From contig NC_088717.1 in the NCBI RefSeq assembly GCF_963576615.1, forward strand, positions 37,018,802 to 37,082,801: a stretch of DNA of 64,000 nt. The letters are read 5' to 3'. Shown piece by piece: positions 23,977-34,888 of this stretch. Below the pieces are notes generated by a model, which saw only the letters and a list, made by a program, of their open reading frames with translations, did no database searches and was not told the DNA's origin. This DNA comes from Watersipora subatra. Lineage: Eukaryota > Bryozoa > Gymnolaemata > Cheilostomatida > Watersiporidae. Each line of letters begins with the position of its first letter. Position 1 is the stretch's first letter. Position numbers and translations under genes: made by a program.

Positions 23977-24009
23977 GAGTATATATATATATATATATAA
24001 TATATATAT

Positions 24010-24055
<46 letters not shown>

Positions 24056-24058
24056 AAT
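23977..24058. repeat. TA microsatellite between hammerhead array and LINE
   Basis: Alternating TA tract with a few TG and AC interruptions, joining the last hammerhead monomer to the 3' end of the LINE fragment. Confidence 0.9.
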
Positions 24059-24069
24059 ATAGAATTGAA

Positions 24070-24760
24070 ATAGTATCTTTGGACAAGTAGAAAATTGGAC
24101 AGTAGAAACTTGGGCAGTAGAAACTTCAAGATCTTAGCTGTTTCCAATAGCTCACTTTTCTGCAACTCACTTGATTTGATTGCTGCCGGTATCTGGGCAA
24201 GCCACAGTTTATGCGCAGGTGTTATGGTGCCCAGTGCCCCAATGACTACTGGAATTACAGTTGTTCTTACATCCCAGTATTCTTCAATCTCTTCTCTAAG
24301 AGGGAGATACTTCTCCACTTTTTCTTTCCTGGCTATATAATTCTAGTCATTGGGTACTGCTATATCTATTATAGTACCCTCTTGTTCTCTTTATCCACCC
24401 CGACTATATCTGGTTGGTTTGTTAGGATATGCTTGTCAGTCCGGATGTAGAAGTTCCAGAGGATCTTAGCATGGTCATTTTCATTAACCTTATTAGGAGC
24501 TTCCCATCAGTGTTGTGGTTTATTAAAGCCATACTCATCGCATAGACTTCTGCACACAAAATCTGCAAATTATGCCGCTCAGTGTATGCATATCCTGCTA
24601 GCTGCTTGCATCCACTGGTGATGTGTTGCATGGTCTCAGGTGCATCTTTGCACAGTCTGTATCTAGGATCGTTTCTAGTGTGATAGTGGTACCCTGCTTT
24701 CGTTACCCTGCTAATTATTAGCAGCTGGCATCTTGTTAATGATATTGTCCATAAGTTTTT
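24070..24760 (-). mobile_element. 3' fragment of an R2-superclade LINE (restriction-like endonuclease)
   Basis: Reading the minus strand from about 24700 to 24100 in shifting frames gives RLCKDAPETMQHITSGC (CX2C...HX4C knuckle), then a Trp-containing KILWNFYIRTDKHI, NQPDIVGVDKE with a downstream IIDIAVPND (PD...D endonuclease core), then WDVRTTVIPVVIGALGTI. This order is diagnostic of the C-terminus of non-LTR elements with a restriction-like endonuclease (R2, R4/Dong, NeSL types). The reverse transcriptase is missing and frames are broken, so it is a dead 5'-truncated copy. Its 3' end abuts a TA microsatellite. Confidence 0.8.
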
Positions 24761-24834
24761 TCACCCTTGGGTCAAGGTCAAAGTGCATGTCTTCTTCAAT
24801 TCATTAGTCAACACAAGATGGTGTATGTGCTAGT

Positions 24835-25330
24835 TCCGTGTGTGTCTTCTATGTGGCTTCAGTGTGTGCTAGCTCCTTGTGTGCTAGCTCCTTGTGTGCT
24901 AGCTCCTTGTGTGCTAGCTCCTTGTGTGCTAGCTCCGCGTGTGCTAGCTCCGCGTGTGCTAGCTCCGCGTGTGCTAGCTCCGCGTGTGCTAGCTCCGCGT
25001 GTGCTAGCTCCGCGTGTGCTAGCTTCGCGTGTGCTAGCTCCGCGTGTGCTAGCTCCGCGTGTACTAGCTCCGCGTGTACTAGCTCCGCGTGCTAGCTCCG
25101 TGTGTGCTAGCTCCGCGTGTGCTAGCTCCGCGTGTGCTAGCTCCGTGTGTGTGTGCTAGCTCCGTGTGTGCTAGCTCCGTGTGTGCTAGCTCCGTGTGTG
25201 CTAGCTTCGTGTGTGCTAGCTTCGTGTGTGTGTGCTAGCTCCGTGTGAGTGCTAGCTCCGTGTGTGTGCGTGTGTGTGCGTGTGCGTGTGTGCATGCGCG
25301 CGTGCGTGTATGCGCGTGTGCGTGTGTACT
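24835..25330. repeat. 15-bp minisatellite passing into GT/GC-rich repeat
   Basis: About 28 units of gtgctagctccgcgt, with private variants clustered in runs, then a (gt)n/(gc)n tract from about 25265. Because 15 is divisible by 3, frames stay open and read ASSACASSAC; I regard these as artefacts. It is notably GC-richer than the surroundings. Confidence 0.95.
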
Positions 25331-25689
25331 ACACTCCTCGTTGGTCGAGGTTACTTGTGTGAACTGTTGACTAATTTCATCTACCTCAAGTTACTCATCT
25401 GAGCTACATGTTGTTTAGCGGTAAGAGGCAATTCAGAGCGCATGTTTATTTCCAGTTGACGCATTCTTCCTATATAGCCCCACCTTTGAGGCTCACTCAT
25501 AAAGTAGCACAGCATGAGGTCGTGTTATTAGTCCGATTTCATTTCATTCGCATGGCTTTGGTTACGGGCTACTGGTTTCTTCGTTTTGTTTTCCAGTAGC
25601 CCAATTTTCACTGCCTTGTTCTGGTTCAGCTACGGGCAGCGAAGACCTTGTTTGATCGGGCGACATCAGAGCCGGTATGGCTTTGGTTA

Positions 25690-25829
25690 TTGTACCAATC
25701 ATGGAGGTTTTAGACATTCTATATTACCAAGGGTTTTGTCTAAGGAGCAGCAGAAGGGTGCTGTTGCTGGAGTTTGAACCTAGGACCTGATGGTCACCAT
25801 CCAGATACTTCACCAACTGCGCCATCTGT

Positions 25830-25831
<2 letters not shown>
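25690..25831 (-). mobile_element. tRNA-derived SINE head
   Basis: The minus strand from 25831 begins ggacagatggcgcagttggt (A-box-like tggcgcagttgg) and continues to ggttcaaactcc (B-box), with spacing typical of a tRNA. The body probably continues to about 25400, without a clear end. It lies beside a TA microsatellite (25832-25910). Confidence 0.6.
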
Positions 25832-25883
<52 letters not shown>

Positions 25884-25910
25884 TATGTATATTTATATAT
25901 ATATGTAGCG
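25832..25910. repeat. TA microsatellite
   Basis: Alternating TA tract interrupted by TG and one TTTA, at the right edge of the A-specific repeat cluster. From about 26190 the sequence again matches block B (near 42895). Confidence 0.9.
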
Positions 25911-26549
25911 GTATAGATATCTTGCTATATATTATTTACTATATATTTATTTACTTCATCAGCAATAATTTCATTTCAAATAAAAATTTTATTCAAATTA
26001 TGTCATGCAACAAAATAAAACAAAAAAAGAAAAAAGAGCAACAGCAAGGAGCATATAGTGTTTAAAATACTTTTTTCTGCTGAAAGAACATACATGTATT
26101 AGGTGGAAGATTGTTAAAGTAGCTTGCAATGATATTTTAAGCAATGAAATTCTAACTATAATTATAACTAATTTATAAAAAAAGTTCTACCATGTTGAAC
26201 AAGATTTTTACTTCAGACTTGGCTGGCTTTACATTAATAAAATAGTTTTACAACTACAGAAAAAGAGATTTAATTATGTGATGAATAACAATCAAGCTTA
26301 AGCATAGAGAAAACACATTCGTTCTGATTTTCTCCTATATAATGGACAATACTAACAGAAGAGGCTCATAAAGTGATGTCATGTTAAATGTATAGCTAGA
26401 TGGCATGCTCTGCAGGTAGCAATATTACTCACTAGTTGTCTACACCTGTGAGTCTTCAATAAGAAGGCCTCTATTTTTTTGGTTCTGTTTGGTTCCACTT
26501 ACGTGTGCAGGTCTCAGTTTTGGAACAGAGTCAACTACTTCAATAATTA

Positions 26550-26715
26550 ATAAATCTTTATATACTAAGAGCTGCGTCTGTCCTTCCGTCTGTTTGTCCG
26601 AAGCAACGACCGGAGATTGGGGAAAAGGTTGTATCATACAAGATTTGAACTCGCGACTTACAGCGCAGCATCCTGGCATGCTACCATCTGACCAGTCACT
26701 TACTTGACATCACTG
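26550..26715. repeat. Dispersed 'TAATAAGAGC' repeat, block A copy
   Basis: Contains actaagagctgcgtctgtcc, ccgtctgtttgtcc and agatttgaactcgcgac. The copy at the equivalent place in block B (43255-43440) shows that this insertion predates the duplication. The following 26716-27900 is the 3' region and intron of the membrane-protein gene; it matches B at about 43440-44530 and shows no extra exon. Confidence 0.65.
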
Positions 26716-29459
26716 AAGGTTAGTTGTATGCATAGTTATTACACCTGGCAATCTCTTACAGCAAACCAGGCTGCCAGGGTGCTAGCAATTATTACAAGTG
26801 AAAATGATTAAACACTCAATTGCTATTTTATTATAATATATATGTATAATAATTATTTAAAGAACATAATGTACTGATGTAACAATCATTGGCTATGTAC
26901 AAATCAATAAATTATTTATGCAAATGAAAGTGTTTATTATTCCGACACAATAAAGTAATATGCCACACTGTATAGAACTTTAATATTATGCCTGTGACAT
27001 CTGCACATTTATGTGCATTTCTCACAAAGAAAAAACTGTACACACTATTACATAACTCACACAGCATCAAGTCTGTGGTATTTTTAAGTGTGTAAGTATA
27101 AATAGGTTCAACAAGTCATGCACACAACAAAAACAATATAGAACTCAGGCAAACTATTGTAGCCTGAAGAGGCAGAAGATGGAAACCAAAAAATGTTGAA
27201 AAACACTAGAGGAGACAACTTCACCATTTATCTTCTCAAGTCCCATCAGAAAACCACAATCCATGGTGTATACAATGTACATGTATTTATATACATCTAT
27301 ATACACCTAAATAATGCACAAATCTTTGCAGCCTAATTGACTTCATGATGTAAATTTGAGGGCAAGATATTCAATGAAGATATTTAATGTCCTGTCCTTC
27401 ATATCTCCATGTCAGCAGGATAATTTATGCAAATATTGAATGTTATATGCAAACATATGACACTCTTCCTTTATTGCGTAGGTTATATCTCCTCGATCTA
27501 CAGTAAATAAAAACATAGTATTAACTATACATATAACCATGGTAACCTAATACATTTGTATGTGAAACCATGTTGTGCCATTACATCTTGCTCTCAAGTA
27601 TTCACTCTCTTTGTCAATTTCATAGTAATTTCTGGAAGATTCTGCGGCAGTTGTTGTTAATCCTATGTTGAGTGTCTGTGCCAGCAGACTTGGAATTATC
27701 TCAACGTGTTTTCTCATCTACATTGCTTTCACAAAATCACTTTTTGCAAGCTAATAACGATTTTCTAAAAATTAATCGTTTGTCTTTTTCTAAAACAAAG
27801 CTGTTAAGCTAGCTATGTTTTTCAAGCATTCATGAAAAACTGTTTTTGTCTTTTGTGCAGAAGAAATGAAACATGACTCTCTAGAAGATAAAACAATAAA
27901 ATCACACCTCTTTTCTTTGGCTTCAGGCACACGGCTGTTGGAATTTACCATATTAGGCCTTTCCGCACCATCTCCACAACCTAATAGGATGTTACAAGAC
28001 GTATCATAGTTTTTATCGACTTCTTCCATCACGCTTGAAATCATCTTTTCTCCATCTGAATTGCCATAAACATAAGCTTTGAGCTATATATAGTGAAGTT
28101 TTAACTTCCTATAGCAAAAACCATTTGGCAAATAAAACACAAACTAACGGTAATTAATTATATATAATGTTGAAACACTTAGTAAAAGTAACACAAATAA
28201 ACTTATTAGACATTCCTTTTCATCATAGTATCACTACCTGATCTGCTAACGCAAAGTTGGGATTCAATTGCCATAGAAGGCCACTGTTGCCAAAAAACTG
28301 ATATACAACCTTAATTTGTTCTTGGCAACTGGGCATTATTATTATCTCTGTCAGTTTGGGTTAAAATCACAAAACCGTTGTTTGTGCAACAATGTTTTTA
28401 AAAAAAACACGATCAGCTTCTGCTTGCAGTAAGCTAAACAGACATAATAGTCAATTTTTGAAGGATTGTTCCTACTACGGTACTTCTGAATAAAAATAAC
28501 ATTGCAGACTAGTAAGGCATGCAACAATCGGAATAGCTTCAAGTGCTTAACAACATGCTGGTTGTGATGATAGAAAATCTTTAAACAGACCCATCATGTG
28601 TCTGAACATACTTTGGAACCAGACACATCAATTTTAATAAACATCTGTGATGAGTTCTTTAGCAATGGTATGTATTCTTGCAAAGCCAAGGTGTCCAATG
28701 TCTAACTAAGAGTTGTGAGAAGGTAAAAAGATAACCAACATACAAGCATCAGCAGAAGTAGTGTTGTCAGGAACAGGTTTTTTCCATTTCATCTTCTGGC
28801 ACTTCATCGCAAATAAACATAGGATCATAAGGAGAGTGATGAGAAGAAGCTGCAGGCAATTCATTCTTACCAGAGCAAAGACACTATAAAAGTATTTTAT
28901 GTAAAATACATCTCAATAATAGACAAATGTGATCGGTGCTTTAGCAATCATTAGAAATATTTGAGGAGTTGTGAGCCTACATCAGAGAGAAGACAATTAG
29001 CAATATATAGAGTAACTCTGTCATGGCTGATGCTTATAACTAAATCTGAAATGCCAGAGAATGTGTAACACAGAGCAATGCTTTTGAGTAGTTATTTCAC
29101 CAACTGACATCAATCAAGCTTACAGACAGCAAATAGACTAACTGTAGAAGATGACCAACTGTATGTATCTAAGCATGAAAAAACTTAACTATAAGCCTGG
29201 AAAATTAAACTTATATTTAATTTCATTCTATTACGACAATTATAGTCATGAAAAGAAAAGTACTGCTACTACTGTCTACTTCATCCAAACACGCTTTAGT
29301 AATGACATGTTAGTCGCTTTGACAATCATTATGATAATTGAGCAGACTCACTTTGAATAGAAACAGTTGACTACTTGATCATAATAAGACAGCCTCAGTT
29401 CTGGAGGAGATCTAATTCTCAAGTAAATTAACATGCCATTCCACAAATCTAAAACATAA

Positions 29460-29520
29460 ATGTGGCTATATGGACTTTGTATGGATTTTGTATGGATTTT
29501 GTATGGATTTTTTATTAATT
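29460..29520. repeat. Short 12-bp repeat
   Basis: Four copies of tttgtatggatt in an intron of the membrane-protein copy A. Block B has only one degenerate copy at about 48545. Confidence 0.7.
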
Positions 29521-30594
29521 TATAGACAACATTGACAGCAACTATTTTAGTTATACGACACTGAATAAAAAATATCATTTGTTTAGAGACATTTTAGAAG
29601 AAAAAAAGGAGAAGTGAAAAAGCTACTCTTGCATTTTTGTCATAATTGAAAATATCAAGAAATAAAATTTTGCTAGACAGTTTTGAAATTAAGCCAGTAT
29701 TGTAATTTTGCCAGTGCAATACCGTGCATTCATTAAACTGGCCGGTAGATTTCTTTTTAGTTATCAATTTTAATTTTGACCACTAGATGTCACTTCACAT
29801 AGCAAGCTTCACATTTTCGCATTGGCCATAATCTTTCTCTTTGCTTAGCTCTTGATTTAGGATTTTCCAAATATTGGGCTCATCAATTAAAGGATGAAAA
29901 ATGTAACGTTACCTGGGACCTCAACTGGGATGCCATCTACTCCATATCTGTAAATGAGTTAATGAAAGTAATTTGTAAATTTCATACCTCAAACTGTCAT
30001 CTTCAACTAATGAATCAAAAAAAGTATTTTATGTGGAATTATGGCAGTAGGAAACTTAATAGTCTGCTAAACTTGCCACTAACTCTGTCATCAGAACTCA
30101 AAGGAGCTGCGAAAATTTGCAATATATTGTGGAAACTAAAATAACTGTATGATACAATTTGGAAAAATTTTCGGTTTGAAATGAAGTTAAAGCTAATGAA
30201 GTGTTAAAAAATTAAGGTTATTTTCCTTTTTTGGATGATAAATAAGTTGACAAAGTTTTATTATTATTAAATGATGAAAAAACTTACATATAGTTGATAG
30301 CTCTTTCTGTGAAACTCTTGGGCTTTGGAAAGCACACATCTACAAGTATTGGTATTAGATGATCTTGTCTACTAGTTGATATAAATAATGAATGTCTGTA
30401 TGCTGGTTGTAAGTTTTCTAACTTTTTTTATAAAGGAAAAGCTATATGAAGCTACTTTTCTTCAAGTTGTAGCTTTAGCAAACAAAAAGGAAAAAACTTC
30501 CATATGAAGAAGTTGGAGTCTAGGTAGCACCGCAGATAATTTTTTACAAAAACTCAGTACTAAATTTTTATCTTTTCTACCAGCAATACATGCA

Positions 30595-30850
30595 CAACTC
30601 ATACAAGCTCTATAGTACTAGTACAACTAACAACATACGTAGTATATATATTGTACCTACCGATGTAAGTTAGAGTAGCGATTTATCCACCACTCATACA
30701 GGTTCTATAATACTAGTACAACTAACCACATAATATATATTGTACTTACCGATGTTAGTTAAAGTAGAAATACATCCACCACTCATACAGGCTCTATAGT
30801 ACTAGTACAACTAACAACATAGTATATATATTGCACCTACCGATGTTGGT
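30595..30850 (-). repeat. ~90-bp tandem array of duplicated 5' splice sites, copy A
   Basis: Three units each hold, on the minus strand, the last bases of exon 1 (ctctaaccaacatcg) followed by a GTAGGT- or GTAAGT-type donor and about 70 bp of intron. Corresponding positions are 30840, 30749 and 30660. The outermost unit belongs to the real exon; the other two lie inside the intron as decoy or alternative donors. Confidence 0.85.
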
Positions 30851-31254
30851 TAGAGTAACGATTCTAGCAACAATACACAGGAACTCATTCCATCCAATCG
30901 TAGCTAAAAACTCCATCATTATGATTCTACTCAATTCTGTTGAAGTATGAATAAAGGACAAGATAACTTCCTTCAGCAAACATATGTCAGAAATAATAAT
31001 TTGCTTCACTAGTAACGTAACGTTCAGTCCATTGTTAAGTTTGAGTATAAGATCTGTGGCTGGGGAATCAGCAGTGAAATAGTTGGCTACTACAAATCAT
31101 TGTTGTGACGACTCCAATTATTAGTGAATGCATTAAATACAACAGCCCATCAGTTTTGTAGAGTCGGGGAAAAAAAGCTGGCACTGTAAGGTATTCGCAT
31201 CCACAAAATTTGGCTTCACTACCCGTCACCCTACTACCTGCGCCTATCATTCTC

Positions 31255-31420
31255 CTTCCAGTGTTTCAGAGTTATTTTACATATATTTATTTTCTGTGCT
31301 TTATTAGCACAAAGTGATGATCTGTCCCAGCACTATGAGAGTGGACTGAAAATAATAGGCTGTATAGGGTTCAAACTCGCAATCGTTTTTCACCATTTTG
31401 GTAAGTCGCTAAAAGTGTTG
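31255..31420. repeat. Dispersed repeat at the A/B junction
   Basis: Carries gttattttacatatatttat, ctgtgctttatt and gggttcaaactcgcaa, matching the 'TAATAAGAGC' family and the sequence at the right end of block B (50470-50640). Its position at the duplication joint makes it a candidate for the recombination site. Confidence 0.6.
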
Positions 31421-31550
31421 GTTCTCTGTTCACCACCCAAAATGGCTGTCAAAGCCAAACAAAAAGTTCTGTGCCAGAAGGTCCTAGACCACAATCAGTG
31501 ATAGGAGGTTGTACTAGTTATGAAATTTAAGGATCAAATGCATACAGCTT

Positions 31551-32438
31551 ACATACTATAATGTATAGTGATACAGAAGTATAATGAATAGTGACACAGA
31601 AGTATAATGTATAGCGACACAAAAGTATAATGTATAGCGACACAGAAGTATAATGTATAGTGACACAGAAGTATAATGTATAGTGACACAGAAGTACTAT
31701 AATGTAAAGTGACACAGAAGTATAATGTATAGTGACACAGAAATATAATGTATAGTAACACAGAAGTATAATGTATAGTGACACAGAAGTATAATGTATA
31801 GAGACACAGAAGTATAATGTATATTGACACAGAAGTATAATGTATAGTGACACAGAAGTACTATAATGTAAAGTGACACAGAAGTATAATTTATAGTGAC
31901 ACAGAAATATAATGTATAGTAACACAGAAGTATAATGTATAGTGACACAGAAGTATAATGTATAGAGACACAGAAGTATAATGTATAGAGACACAGAAGT
32001 ATAATGTATAGAGACACAGAAGTATAATGTATAGAGACACAGAAGTATAATGTATAGAGACACAGAAGTATAATGTATAGTGACACAGAAGGATAATGTA
32101 TAGTGACACAGAAGTATAATGTATAGTGACACAGAAGTATAATGTATAGTGACACAGAAGTATAATGTATAGTGACACAGAAGTATAATGTATAGAGACA
32201 CAGAAGTATAATGTATAGTGACACAGAAAGATAATGTATAGTGACACAGAAGTATAATGTATAGTGACACAGAAGTATAATGTATAGTGACACAGAAGTA
32301 TAATGTATAGAGACACAGAAGTATAATGTATAGTGACACAGAAGTATAATATATAGTGACACAGAAGTATAATGTATAGGGACACAGAAGTATAATGTAT
32401 AGTGGCACAGAAGTATAATGTAGGGTTACAGAAGTAGC
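31551..32438. repeat. 23-bp satellite array, block B (about 38 units)
   Basis: Same unit as the 2811-4584 array, but about half as long. Local doublets of a variant with a tactataatgtaaagtg junction (near 31693 and 31859) show internal duplication of larger blocks. Long minus-strand open frames here are satellite artefacts. Confidence 0.97.
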
Positions 32439-32569
32439 TTTTAATAGTAGAACTAGAGAGGATGCAGTAATTACGGCTTTGCTATATATTAATGCTGGTA
32501 TATTTAGGCAAATCACTTCTAATTGCACTTATTCATTTGTGTTTATAATATTTGTTTGTAGAAAGTTAA

Positions 32570-34303
32570 TTACTTGGATGTGTAATAGCCTGAGAACACT
32601 TGATATATTTACTTGGTATAAGCCATAAGGACTGTTTTAAGACTTGCCTACTCCTTGACAATAAGGTAAGATTTTGAGACAATTACAAATCAAATAGCCT
32701 GTTTGTACACAAAATCGTGTATTGTTTTACTTTAGTTAGTGTCAGATATGAAAAAGTTTACGGTTTTGTAGATGAACATCTTTGGCTGTAGACTCCCTTA
32801 TCTTGCCAGCTATCAGTCTAGAAAACTCAGACAGTCTTGTGGCTTGTCTGAATAGAACCGAATTTGTTCCTGAAATTACTTGTGACATTAAAAGTACATG
32901 AAATCAATGATATACACCCCCTCGTGGGGGGCTGTATATCATTGATGGAATACAGGTACATAGTACAAGTACAACATGTAGTACAGGTACATTCCTTCTT
33001 TTCTCTTGATCAAGTTAGTTTAAAGGAAGAATTCACACTTGCTGTCTTTAGTATCTGACATTTGAGACTTGACCGATCCCATTTTTTGTTAAATGTTTTT
33101 AGTATGTGGACAGGAAGAGACTAATGGATCCTGATGCATTTGCAGCTGGTCCACAGACCTTTGTCCAACCGGTATGTTTGCGCTTTATAACGTATAACCT
33201 AGCTTTAAAGAAGTATGCCCAACTCTTTTGCTATGGAATCTCTTTTCTTCTTTTGACTGAGATAATTTCTGTCAAAGCGTTTTGCTGACAGAGATTCAGT
33301 GTGTACGTGGAAGTTGGAGTTTTGTGAAAGAGCTTCAGACTGAAGCTTTATGAAAACAGTGTGAGATTTTGCATTAATAGCTTCATTTGTAGTTCCCATA
33401 TCTGTTACTAGGCACTTACTTACCAGTGCTAGGTTGATCATTGCTCATGCTGTAATAAGCATTAGTGACAACTTTGTTCTGCAGAATTATGGTTGGGTTG
33501 TATTAAACATTTGGGCTTTTTCATCTATTAGAAATGAGTATGAAAAAAATTGATGACTATTGTGAATTCAAAATCAAAAAGATAATAGCTACAATATTTT
33601 ATAAGGAATTTCTGGTGAACCAAGTTACTCTGTTGCTCATAATGAGTTTTTTTTAAATGTTTCCACCACGAGCCTTTATAGCGACTTTCCACCAGAATAT
33701 GTACTATATAAATGAGCCACTATAGTGGCTTTCCATAGCGAAAGAGTCAATGAGGTTGTTTTTATAGTAACTTTCACCTGACCTTGAAAACATTTAAAGT
33801 TGTGAATGGCGCTACTACAGTTTGACCAAACGTGAAACAGGAGCCGAGGTGCTTGCTAGTGTTGTTGCGTTCGCAATGGCCACTGATCTCTAAATCAGTT
33901 AAAGCGGTTTGGTAAGTTGTGTGAGTTTGTAGTTTAAACTATCAGATGATTCATCATACCTAGTGACTACCATATTTAGGCTTTCTTTTATCATAATGGC
34001 AAATACCCTATTTGAGCATCACCGTTCTTTTTGATCATTTATGTGTCCCGATTTGTATCTATGAATCCTAACTTCTAGAAGTCAGTTACTCAGTCATAGA
34101 GTTTTTAGTAGCGAGTTTGAGAAGCACAGTGTCACTTTAACATCATTGATTATCGTTATGCACTTAACAACAAAGGGCAGGTTGTTATTAGTGTCATTGC
34201 TGACTGTAGGTAGGCTTCTACTGATGAAGCCCCTACTCAGTCTTCTCGCGCCCTCCTCTCCTACAGTGAAGTCCTATTTGATGAAGCTCCAGTAAAGAAA
34301 TAA
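32570..34303 (+). pseudogene. Truncated copy B of the Lys-rich plus-strand gene
   Basis: Only parts of the copy A gene survive. The counterpart of exon 4739-4835 (about 32571-32667) has an in-frame TAA and indels. The exons matching 5056-5187 and 7382-7513 are absent: sequence matching A at about 5050 is joined close to sequence matching A at about 7560. The penultimate exon (33103-33171) is open and encodes YVDRKRLMDPDAFAAG. The last exon (34214-34303) is open but one codon shorter at SDDVLF (SEVLF) and ends after APVKK rather than a five-lysine tail. The first repeat-coding exon was never included in block B. With no upstream exon and a stop in the first remnant, I call it a pseudogene, though the last two exons are well conserved. 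Confidence 0.75.
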
Positions 34304-34428
34304 AGGAAGTGATCATATGAGGTGCTACCGTGATATAAATTAGAGCTAAGCATTTTATTCTTAACCTCTGGCTTTCTCTAAATATCTGCTTGTCATTTTT
34401 GAGCGAGTCGAAGATTATGGAATGCTCA

Positions 34429-34434
34429 ATAAAA
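34429..34434 (+). promoter_or_regulatory. Polyadenylation signal, copy B of the Lys-rich gene
   Basis: AATAAA in the same context as 9658-9663, about 125 nt after the stop at 34301-34303. Confidence 0.5.
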
Positions 34435-34514
34435 CAGAAAATCATCAATCCTATATAACTCAAAAAATTCCAAGATATAATGCTGAAACGAATAATATAA
34501 AAACTATCATTCTT

Positions 34515-34770
34515 GTTCAACTCACAACTACATGACTTTATGACTCACTCTTGTTACACTCATAGCAACTCATTGAGTTGATATGAGTTTTACTCACTCA
34601 TCAACTCATTTTGAGTTTATAACTTACTCCTGTCAAACTCATTGAATTTATGATTCAATCGTGTCAAACTAACATCAACTCATTGAGTTTATGATTTACT
34701 CATGTTAAACTCACAGCTAAATGACTTTATGACTCACCCTTATTGAACTCCCTTCAACTCATTGAGCTTA
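34515..34770. repeat. ~41-bp minisatellite, block B
   Basis: Degenerate units with aactcattgagtttatgact and ctcttgtta. This is the counterpart of the 9752-11105 array but shorter and without the TTAA-target transposon. Confidence 0.8.
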
Positions 34771-34888
34771 CTAGTTATGACACTCGGTGTGAAAGCTGCT
34801 ACACAAGATTAGCAAACATACTCTCAGGTATAAAAGGCTACAAGATGAGGTAGTCACGATAATTTATTCGAATGTAATTCGATGGAGT

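Larger units (their letters stand above)
22972..23985 (+). repeat. ~259-bp tandem repeat carrying hammerhead ribozymes (retrozyme-like array)
   Basis: Three monomers start at gatttgagcactctggtgcc (22972, 23230, 23800). Spacing between ribozyme cores is 571 bp, which is 259 after removing a 312-bp insertion plus target duplication, and 265 (259 plus a 6-bp insertion). Each monomer has one hammerhead core. Small tandem repeats with type-I hammerheads are known in many animals as retrozyme-like elements producing circular RNAs. Penelope-like elements also carry hammerheads, but no reverse transcriptase is attached here. The array is absent from block B and is flanked by TA microsatellites. Confidence 0.85.
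27908..31133 (-). pseudogene. Type-I membrane protein, copy A (frameshifted in signal-peptide exon)
   Basis: Same exon set as the 311-aa gene in block B: 31133-30837, 30368-30288, 29947-29913, 29448-29352, 28883-28744, 28055-27908. Exons 2-6 keep the same lengths and frame, including the membrane-span exon (CLQLLLITLLMILCLFAM). Exon 1 is 297 nt instead of 296: one extra T at about 31096 turns TMIVVANYF into TMICSSQLF and leads quickly to a stop. The last-exon counterpart (about 26316-26480) has lost the acceptor context and frame; the tail there would end after LLIEDSQV. The tail tyrosine of YDPYCNIL is replaced (YDTSCNIL). Unless the single T is a sequencing error or another start is used, this copy is dead or makes a protein without its signal peptide. 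Confidence 0.65.

Noticed and set aside
22972-23985. CRISPR-like or other prokaryotic repeat array
   Set aside because: The units are long direct tandem repeats without spacers, in a eukaryotic intron-rich context; the hammerhead core explains them better.
24211-24450. Plus-strand 79-81-codon frames over the LINE fragment
   Set aside because: They are shadows of the minus-strand endonuclease/knuckle coding remnant.
24767-25159. 130-codon frame of VLAPCVLAP / ASSACASSAC repeats
   Set aside because: A 15-bp minisatellite necessarily keeps frames open; no splice context, homology or non-repetitive flank supports a gene.
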